DNA from: Lentisphaeria bacterium | GTDB taxonomy: Bacteria > Verrucomicrobiota > Lentisphaeria > Victivallales > UBA1829 | NCBI GenBank assembly: GCA_003526375.1 | Contig: DPDG01000060.1 | Location: 77,524 to 141,523 of the forward strand | Direction of reading: 5' to 3' | Length of the DNA stretch: 64,000 nucleotides | Shown here: positions 58,314 through 64,000 of the stretch, one piece after another | Layout: every line of letters starts with the position of its first letter | Position numbering within the stretch: the first letter of the stretch is position 1 | Program-made: the position numbers and the translations under genes | Notes under the pieces: model-generated | Told to the model about the DNA's origin: nothing | Seen by the model: the letters and a program-made list of their open reading frames with translations, nothing else | The model's database searches: none

Positions 58314-58925
58314 TTACATTCTCCATGCTTTTACCATCGCCCCGGCGATCATTCTGTATCCGTCCTCCGTCGGATGCGTGCCGTCGCGGGTGATCAGGAG
58401 CCCGGTGTGCCCCGGATGTTTCGCCCATTCCTCCCGGAACATGGCGTCCAGCGGAACGAAACGCACTTTCGCTTCATTTGCAGCCTGCCGCGCCGCAAGA
58501 CAGTATTGCGCGAGAATGTCTCCCTGTTCCTCGAATGTCGCTCCTTCGAATGCCGCGAGAGGAGTCGCGATTGAAATTTTCCGGATTCCCGCGAGACGCG
58601 CCAGATGCGTCATCCAGACCAGATTGCAGCGGTAAGCTTCCGGCGAGACCATCGGCTCGTCCGCCCAGCGTCCGCGTCCGACCGCGGCGTCATTGGCGCC
58701 CAGCAGGATTGATACCGCATCCGGTTTCCGGTCAAGGACGTCCGCCTGGAAACGGGTCAGAGCCCACGGGGTTTTATCGCCGCCGCGTCCGGCGTTGACG
58801 ACCTGATTTGCCGTCAGTTTCTCCTGCAGGAACGAGACATATCCGGGATTTGCCGCCGTAAGGCTGTCACCGAAACATACGATGGTTTCTCCGGGTTCCA
58901 GAAATCTGCTTTCAAGATCGAGCAT
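58314..58925 (-). CDS. SGNH/GDSL family hydrolase
   Basis: The 203-residue protein has all four blocks: CFGDSLTAAN (nucleophile Ser), NAGRGGDKT (Gly), LLGANDAAVGRG (Asn) and RDGTHPTEDGY (Asp and His). There is no signal peptide, so it acts in the cytoplasm on a small ester or acetylated sugar. AGGAGG precedes ATG 58925. It lies one base upstream of the DUF3089 gene and is probably co-transcribed. Confidence 0.92.
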   Translation of the reverse strand: MLDLESRFLEPGETIVCFGDSLTAANPGYVSFLQEKLTANQVVNAGRGGDKTPWALTRFQADVLDRKPDAVSILLGANDAAVGRGRWADEPMVSPEAYRCNLVWMTHLARLAGIRKISIATPLAAFEGATFEEQGDILAQYCLAARQAANEAKVRFVPLDAMFREEWAKHPGHTGLLITRDGTHPTEDGYRMIAGAMVKAWRM

Positions 58926-59022
58926 TCTATCCTCCTGTATTTAATGGAACGCAATTTGAATTTTCGATGAAAAAATACTATACTATCACATCCGGGGATA
59001 TTTCAAGGAGGAGTCGGAAAAT

Positions 59023-59526
59023 ATGGATAAAAAATCATCGTTCCCACCCAGCGTGGAGACCGGCGCGGAAGTTCTTCTGCTGGGTTCGATGCCGGGGGAG
59101 GAATCCCTGCGCCGGCAGCAGTATTATGCATACCGTTATAATGCGTTCTGGAAGATCATGGGAGTTCTCTTTGCCTTCGACCCTGAACTTCCATATGAGG
59201 AACGTCTTGCCGCTTTGAGGCGGAACAGGGTCGCCTTATGGGATACCCTGAAATATTGCAGGCGGGAAGGGAGTCTGGATACCGGAATCAGGGAGCCTGT
59301 CCCGAACGACATTCCCGGACTTCTGAAACAATATCCGACGATCCGCCATATTTTCTGCAACGGCACCGCCGCCTTCCGTTTTCTGAAAACCTGTCTGCCG
59401 GAAGTTTTTCATGGCACGGTCCCTGTGACGCGCCTCCCGTCGACAAGCCCTGCCGCCGCCGTCTACTCTTTTGAGCAGAAGCTGGAAGCCTATCGTGCCA
59501 TTCAGAAAGTCCTTTCCGGAAATTGA
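59023..59526 (+). CDS. Uracil/hypoxanthine-DNA glycosylase family 6-like protein
   Basis: The 167-residue protein has the family start LLLGSMPGEESLRRQQYYAY and RYNAFWKIMG, and the C-terminal TRLPSTSPAAA, as in hypoxanthine-DNA glycosylases of the uracil-DNA glycosylase superfamily. It would remove deaminated bases (hypoxanthine, perhaps uracil) from DNA in base-excision repair. AGGAGG lies 13 bases before ATG. It is a single gene. Confidence 0.88.
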   Translation: MDKKSSFPPSVETGAEVLLLGSMPGEESLRRQQYYAYRYNAFWKIMGVLFAFDPELPYEERLAALRRNRVALWDTLKYCRREGSLDTGIREPVPNDIPGLLKQYPTIRHIFCNGTAAFRFLKTCLPEVFHGTVPVTRLPSTSPAAAVYSFEQKLEAYRAIQKVLSGN

Positions 59527-59685
59527 GTCTACAGGGTTCTTCTGGCATGAAATCCATGCAGGAATGCGTTTTTGAGTCTGTCATCTCTGTTTCCGCATTT
59601 GCTTTTTCCGGAGAATGCGCTAGTTTATCATGGAAAACGGTTTCACGCAGTAAACAGAAGCCGCATAATCAGGGGGAATGGTGTC

Positions 59686-61167
59686 ATGTTCTGCAAAACT
59701 ACAGCTTATTTTTCGTGGTCTGCCGGGATCTCCGGTATTCTTCTTTTTTCCGGCACGTTATTTTTGATCGCCGCGGAGAATGCGGATGCGCCTCCCCGGA
59801 AGGCGAGTGTTTTCAAGCTTGTTCACAAGCATGCGCATGAACGCACTTATGCGGGCGAGGTGTCGTATGCAAAAACGGCAGATATTTCTTTTGAAAGCAA
59901 GGGACGGCTGACTTATGTCGCGCCGCTGGGGAAATATGTCCAGTGCGAAGTGCTCAATATGGACGGCGACATTGCATGGAAAGGGGATCTTCTGGCGCGT
60001 CAGGATACGGATATCCCGCAGAGTGATGTCAAAATCGCCAAAGTCCTTCTGGAACGGGCGGACGCCGTTCTGAAAGACAAGGCGGACAATTATATGCGCG
60101 ACAGTGCGCTTTCCCGGAAAAATGTCGTAAGCCGGCGTCAGTATGATGAAACGACCATGCTCTACACCACGGCTCTGAACGACAAGGAGAAAGCTTCTCT
60201 CGATCTGGTCCGTGCGCAGCAGGTGCTGGATGCCTGTTTCATCTGGACTCCGTTCAATGCCGTGGTGACGGAAGTTTACCGTTCGGAAGGGGGATCGGTC
60301 GATGTCGGGGATCCCGTCCTGAAAATCAGTATGATCGACCCCGTCAAGATCACGATTACCCTGCCGCAGGAGGCGTTGGCTCAATTTTCCGGCGCGACCC
60401 GCATTCTTGTCTATCCGCCGGGAGCGAAAGAGCCGGTGATCGCATGGAGTGAAGGCCCCGACCTCTCCGTGGGCAAGGTGGTCTGTTACGCGGACAACCC
60501 CCTGATCGAGCCCGATGTGGTCGGGCCGGACGGAAAAAGAATTGCGGTTGTCGATGCCCTGAGCGGCATCCGGATCATCCCGGAAAAACTGAAGATTGCG
60601 CCTGTCTGGGTTGTGGAGGAGGCGGTCAAAAAAGATCGGGACGGATATTTTGTTTGGAGAATCCGTGACCTGAAAGAGAGGTATCCTGAGAATGCGATTC
60701 CGGAGATCATGCATCTGGAAAAGGTGCGTGTGGTTCCGCAGGGGCTTATCATGCAGTATGGAAATAATTTCCTCCGCGGACTGAAAACGGATGCCGGATT
60801 GAGACGGACCGATATTCTGGTCGGGGATGTTCCTGCGGGAGTCAATCCCGGCGACAGGGTCGTGTATCATCGCAAGAGACACCGTTTCCAGATCGGGGAA
60901 AAAGTGACTGCGGTTTTTTCCGGCGGTTATGATGATCATGTCTTTCTGGTGCCGGACCGTGTTCTTGCAAAGAACGGAACAGACTCCGGTTATCATGTAT
61001 TTCTCCGCGACGGAGACCGCGCACGTGCGGTTCCTGTTGCGAAGCTCGGAAAAACGGAGGGAAAAATCCGGATTTATTCCACGGAACTGAAGGCGGGCGC
61101 GGAATTGCTCATGCCGTCCGCCGGTGAAAAGATCGGCAACGGAGACCGCATCGCCGTCGGACATTGA
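59686..61167 (+). CDS. HlyD/RND-type periplasmic adaptor protein without a partner
   Basis: The 493-residue protein has a signal peptide (cleavage near LIAAENAD). It then shows the layout of a membrane-fusion adaptor: a barrel-sandwich half (AKTADISFESKGRLTYVAPLG), a helical hairpin (about 110-185), the second half (WTPFNAVVTEVYRSEGGSVDVGDPVLKI in two blocks), a beta-barrel and a long C-terminal part. AGGGGGAA precedes ATG 59686. Unlike the adaptor at the window's left end it has no lipobox, and no pump or outer-membrane channel gene is adjacent. Its partner must be encoded elsewhere, or it has another job. It converges with rodA. Confidence 0.75.
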   Translation: MFCKTTAYFSWSAGISGILLFSGTLFLIAAENADAPPRKASVFKLVHKHAHERTYAGEVSYAKTADISFESKGRLTYVAPLGKYVQCEVLNMDGDIAWKGDLLARQDTDIPQSDVKIAKVLLERADAVLKDKADNYMRDSALSRKNVVSRRQYDETTMLYTTALNDKEKASLDLVRAQQVLDACFIWTPFNAVVTEVYRSEGGSVDVGDPVLKISMIDPVKITITLPQEALAQFSGATRILVYPPGAKEPVIAWSEGPDLSVGKVVCYADNPLIEPDVVGPDGKRIAVVDALSGIRIIPEKLKIAPVWVVEEAVKKDRDGYFVWRIRDLKERYPENAIPEIMHLEKVRVVPQGLIMQYGNNFLRGLKTDAGLRRTDILVGDVPAGVNPGDRVVYHRKRHRFQIGEKVTAVFSGGYDDHVFLVPDRVLAKNGTDSGYHVFLRDGDRARAVPVAKLGKTEGKIRIYSTELKAGAELLMPSAGEKIGNGDRIAVGH

Positions 61168-61191
61168 ACTGGATGCGTTTTCGCTTCCCCG

Positions 61192-62379
61192 TCAGAGATC
61201 CATAATGGAGCGTTTCTCGCGGTGGACGTAGATGGAATGCACGATTCCGAGATAGACCAGCATGGCTACCAGAAAAGTCCCTCCGTAACTGATCAGCGGC
61301 AGCGGCAGCCCCGTAACCGGAGTCAGGCGGATGCTCATTCCGATATTGATGACGGAATGGAAGAAGATTACGGTTGCGACTCCGACGCACAGATAGCGCC
61401 CGAAATCATCCGCCGCAAGCAGTGCGGTGCGCAGGACGGAAAACAGCAGGAGCATGAACATCAGCACGACGAACAGCGAGCCGATGAATCCGGTCTCCTC
61501 CGCAATGACGGGAAAGATGAAGTCGGAATTGGAAACCGTCTGCGGCAGGTATCCCATAGGGTTTTGCGTGCTTTGCATGAAGCCCTTGCCCGTGAATCCC
61601 CCGCTTCCGATCGCCATTTCCGCCTGTAACTGGTTCCAGCCTCGGTTCTGCGGATCGCGTTCGGGATCGAGAAAGACCATGATACGGTCCCGCTGATAGT
61701 CTTTGAGTGAGAAATATGCCGCAGGCAGGATGATAAGAGCGATTGCCCCCAGAATGATCAGGTAACGCCATTTGAGGCGTGCCGCGAATGCCGTGAATCC
61801 GACCACAGGAATCAGAATGAGCGCCGTTCCGAGGTCAGGCTGCATTTTTATGAGAATGAACGGCAGTGCAACGACGGCGAGAAGCAGCAGCATCCAGAGA
61901 AAATGGTTGACGTCCACTCCTTTCATGGACAGAATCCATGCACATGCGAGGACGACCGCGAGTTTTGCGATTTCCGCCGGCTGGAAGTTGACCGGCCCGA
62001 ACTCAATCCAGCTTCGCGCTCCGAAGTATTTCACTCCGTAAACCAGAACATAGACCAGCAGCAGGATACTGACCGGATACAGAACCGCGGAGGCGGGCCC
62101 GAACCAGCGGTAATCAATGAATGAGAGCGCGATCCAGAATGCCAAACCGATTCCCATGTAAATCAGATGGCGTTTCCAGAAAGTCGCCGCGGCAAATCCT
62201 CCGACCTGCTGCCCGATCCCGTAAATGAAAACGGCGCCGATCGTCAGCAGAATCAGCATGGGAATGATCTGCAACAGATCGATGTGATGAAAGAAATCAG
62301 CGCAAAATGCCTGAAACCTGCCGGGAGCGGCATTTTTATCCTGTTTCAGATCGTAATTTTTCGGAACTGAATGTTTCAT
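61192..62379 (-). CDS. rodA: Peptidoglycan glycosyltransferase RodA (SEDS family)
   Basis: The 395-residue protein has about ten helices and SEDS landmarks: VKYFGARSWIEFGPVNFQPAEIAKLAVVL (in parts), QPDLGTALILIPV, SGGFTGKGFMQSTQNPMGYLPQTVSNSDFIFPVIAEETGFIGS (in parts) and the C-terminal PLPLISYGGTFLVAM. It builds side-wall peptidoglycan with a class B PBP in elongating cells. GAGGCGGCG precedes ATG. No mreB/pbp2 neighbour is in the window; purA is upstream, separated by a terminator. Confidence 0.94.
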   Translation of the reverse strand: MKHSVPKNYDLKQDKNAAPGRFQAFCADFFHHIDLLQIIPMLILLTIGAVFIYGIGQQVGGFAAATFWKRHLIYMGIGLAFWIALSFIDYRWFGPASAVLYPVSILLLVYVLVYGVKYFGARSWIEFGPVNFQPAEIAKLAVVLACAWILSMKGVDVNHFLWMLLLLAVVALPFILIKMQPDLGTALILIPVVGFTAFAARLKWRYLIILGAIALIILPAAYFSLKDYQRDRIMVFLDPERDPQNRGWNQLQAEMAIGSGGFTGKGFMQSTQNPMGYLPQTVSNSDFIFPVIAEETGFIGSLFVVLMFMLLLFSVLRTALLAADDFGRYLCVGVATVIFFHSVINIGMSIRLTPVTGLPLPLISYGGTFLVAMLVYLGIVHSIYVHREKRSIMDL

Positions 62380-62416
62380 GGCGCCGCCTCCGCAGAGGAT
62401 ATGAATAGGTAAGGAC

Positions 62417-62450
62417 GAAAAACGCAGAGCCGCCGAATGACGGCTCCGCG
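62417..62450 (-). terminator. Terminator of purA
   Basis: GAGCCG/CGGCTC arms with an eight-base loop, extended by CGC/GCG pairs, are followed on the minus strand by TTTTT. Confidence 0.75.
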
Positions 62451-62463
62451 CTGAAAGGACATG

Positions 62464-63735
62464 TTATCTTTTGAATGTCTGCTCGCGTTTCGGGCCGACT
62501 GAAATAATGCCGATTCTGGCATCCAGCAGTTCCGCCACGCGGTTGAGATACTTTTGCGCATTCTCCGGAAGTTCGTCCCAGGAACGTGCGGCGCTTGTGG
62601 ACTGTTTCCAGCCGGGCAGCGTTTCGTAGACGGGCTCAATGCGCTTCATGAGCTCTGTATCTGCCGGAGAATGTTCCGTGAGTTCACCGTCGATTTTATA
62701 GGCGGTGCAGATTTTGATTTCGTCCAGATCATCCAGAACGTCCAGCTTCGTGACGGCAAGATAATCCACGCCGTTGATCATGCAACTGTGGCGCGAACCT
62801 ACGATATCGAGCCAGCCGCAGCGGCGGGGACGTCCGGTCGTCGCTCCGAATTCTCCGCCTTTTGTGCGGAGATGTTCCCCCAGCTCATCATTCAGTTCCG
62901 TGGGGAAGGGACCTTCTCCGACACGGGTCGTATAGGCTTTCAGAACACCCCAGACCAGGTCAATCGCTCTCGGCGGAACTCCTGCGCCGGGGCAGGCGGC
63001 TCCGCTGATCGTGTTGCTGCTCGTGACGTAAGGATAGGTTCCGTGGTCGATGTCGAGGAACATCGCCTGTGCGCCTTCAAAGAGAATATTGCGTTTGGCT
63101 TTGATTGCCGCATTGACTTCCACAACGGAATCTTTGATGTAGGGCTTCAGATATTCACATGCCGCCCAGACTTTTTCGAATGCGGAATCCGCATCAATGG
63201 CAACGGCACCGTGGGGGACGTAGAGTTTGTTGTAGTTTGCGGCTTCCTCGCGGAAATGCTTCTCGAAGCGTGCCTTGTCGAGAATTTCACATGCCCGCAG
63301 GCCTGTGCGTGCCATCTTCGCCATGTAAGAGGGTCCGATGCCCTTTTTCGTGGTTCCGATCCTCTTGGACGGGTCCGCGGTGTTTTCATTGAACGCATCC
63401 AGTTCCTTGTGCCAGGGCATGATGAGCTGGCAGCGTGCGGAGAGCTGAATATGGGAAAGATCGACGCCGCGTGCCGCAAGCCCCTGCATCTCCTCCATCA
63501 GTCCGACGGGATCGACTACGACGCCATTTGCGATAACGCAGTCTGTGCCTTTATAAAGAATTCCGGAAGGAACCAGGTGAAGCACAAATTTTTCCGTCCC
63601 GTTTTCGACTGTGTGTCCCGCATTGTTTCCACCTTGAAAACGGACAACCATATCCACAGATTTTGTAAGGACATCAATGATTTTGCCCTTGCCTTCGTCG
63701 CCCCATTGTAAACCAACAAGAATGCTAACAGACAT
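62464..63735 (-). CDS. purA: Adenylosuccinate synthetase
   Basis: The 423-residue enzyme joins IMP and aspartate with GTP in AMP synthesis. It shows the GTP-binding start LVGLQWGDEGKGKIIDVL with the catalytic Asp, NNAGHTVENG with the catalytic His, RIGTTKKGIGP, FEGAQAMFLDIDHGTYPYVTSSN in two blocks, and the signature GRPRRCGWLDIV. ATG 63735 has a weak ribosome binding site. It is followed by a terminator and then rodA. Confidence 0.97.
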   Translation of the reverse strand: MSVSILVGLQWGDEGKGKIIDVLTKSVDMVVRFQGGNNAGHTVENGTEKFVLHLVPSGILYKGTDCVIANGVVVDPVGLMEEMQGLAARGVDLSHIQLSARCQLIMPWHKELDAFNENTADPSKRIGTTKKGIGPSYMAKMARTGLRACEILDKARFEKHFREEAANYNKLYVPHGAVAIDADSAFEKVWAACEYLKPYIKDSVVEVNAAIKAKRNILFEGAQAMFLDIDHGTYPYVTSSNTISGAACPGAGVPPRAIDLVWGVLKAYTTRVGEGPFPTELNDELGEHLRTKGGEFGATTGRPRRCGWLDIVGSRHSCMINGVDYLAVTKLDVLDDLDEIKICTAYKIDGELTEHSPADTELMKRIEPVYETLPGWKQSTSAARSWDELPENAQKYLNRVAELLDARIGIISVGPKREQTFKR

Positions 63736-63783
63736 TTTTCTAATTCCAGATTTTTGCAGTTTAGTGTTAAAAAAACGAAACAT

Positions 63784-64000
63784 CGGTCACTATATAACAA
63801 TCCCGCACTTTTTCAATCCCGGATTGCAGAAAAATCATGGAAAGAAAATCACAGGGTGCCTGCAGGGGAAAATGGAGATATTCCGATGCAGCGGAATACA
63901 CCGGTCGTGCCGTGTATGAAATCTCCCCTGCCGGAGAGGAAAGAACATGGGACTCCGCGCCCTCAAATTCCGTGGCAGGTGAGAGTCACCTGCACCCCGG
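63784..64000. other. Structured non-coding end of the window, possible start of an RNA gene
   Basis: No coding frame is supported here. On the plus strand CAGGGGA...TCCCCTG closes a long imperfect stem (about 63865-63933) with further inner pairs. A GAGAGGAAAG segment follows, and a perfect hairpin GCAGGTGA-GAG-TCACCTGC lies near the right edge (63975-63994). The order loosely resembles the 5' part of bacterial RNase P RNA (P3-like arm, GAGGAAAG, P9-like hairpin), but the conserved GUCC after GAGGAAAG is missing and the sequence is cut off. Confidence 0.3.

Noticed and set aside
59758..61164. 468-codon minus-strand frame opposite the orphan adaptor
   Set aside because: The plus-strand protein has a signal peptide, ribosome binding site and adaptor layout; the minus frame is its shadow.
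63784..64000. Cobalamin riboswitch or tmRNA
   Set aside because: The characteristic conserved boxes of those RNAs are not present on either strand.

Overview
The window is about 55% GC and gene-dense. It comes from a Gram-negative bacterium with a lipid A-containing outer membrane (lpxD, Skp/OmpH-like chaperone, RND efflux, lipoproteins). Secreted single-gene pseudopilins with the FTLIELL leader and a C-terminal H-x9-DG motif, sitting beside large secreted carbohydrate-active proteins and GntR/AraC/DeoR regulators, together with an [FeFe]-hydrogenase maturation gene, are typical of anaerobic Lentisphaerota (Victivallis-like gut bacteria). That assignment is inference from gene content, not a database match.

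Layout. 0.1-4.9 kb: a MarR regulator with an RND efflux pair (adaptor and pump) in one overlapping operon. 5.1-10.9 kb: housekeeping genes (zinc-ribbon protein, skp-lpxD, META-domain lipoprotein, rpsO-pnp). 11-20 kb: a polysaccharide locus on the minus strand with a GntR/solute-binding-protein fusion regulator, a pseudopilin, a beta-helix protein, an AstE/AspA-like metallo-deacylase and a frameshifted SGNH/rhamnogalacturonan-lyase-like chimera. 20.5-34 kb: a repeat-tailed zinc-ribbon membrane protein, aroA, a membrane glycosyltransferase, a DeoR regulator, a three-repeat 'homing-endonuclease-associated' protein, a P-type ATPase behind a yybP-ykoY (Mn2+) riboswitch, tilS, trxA, a PD-(D/E)XK/Fe-S-like protein coupled to sppA, and a PfkB sugar kinase. 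34-39.7 kb: a membrane-anchored pseudopilin-like protein, a LysR/YeiH pair, and a GDPD-permease operon divergent from a DeoR regulator. 39.8-48.1 kb: a second sugar locus (FucP-type importer, AraC regulator, pseudopilin with a duplicated leader, LamG/GH42-like secreted protein, unknown protein, Gfo/Idh/MocA oxidoreductase). 48.1-64 kb: a split KdpD plus separate histidine kinase, DUF1232, purU with a pteridine-reductase-like SDR, hydF translationally coupled to a divergent HypF homologue, hydrolases, a DNA glycosylase, an orphan HlyD-like adaptor, rodA and purA, then a structured non-coding end.

The points most worth a second look are: (1) the hydF-hypF-like operon, where the HypF homologue keeps its domain order but has changed many signature residues; (2) the recurring regulator-pseudopilin-secreted glycan protein layout, with one pseudopilin carrying a 39-bp leader duplication exactly 70 codons apart around a pyrimidine-rich insert; (3) the frameshifted, apparently deletion-fused SGNH/lyase gene; (4) a cytoplasmic GntR-solute-binding-protein fusion behind a perfect consensus promoter with a palindrome on the -35 box; and (5) the Mn2+ riboswitch on the P-type ATPase. 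No tRNA, rRNA, CRISPR array or insertion sequence was seen.
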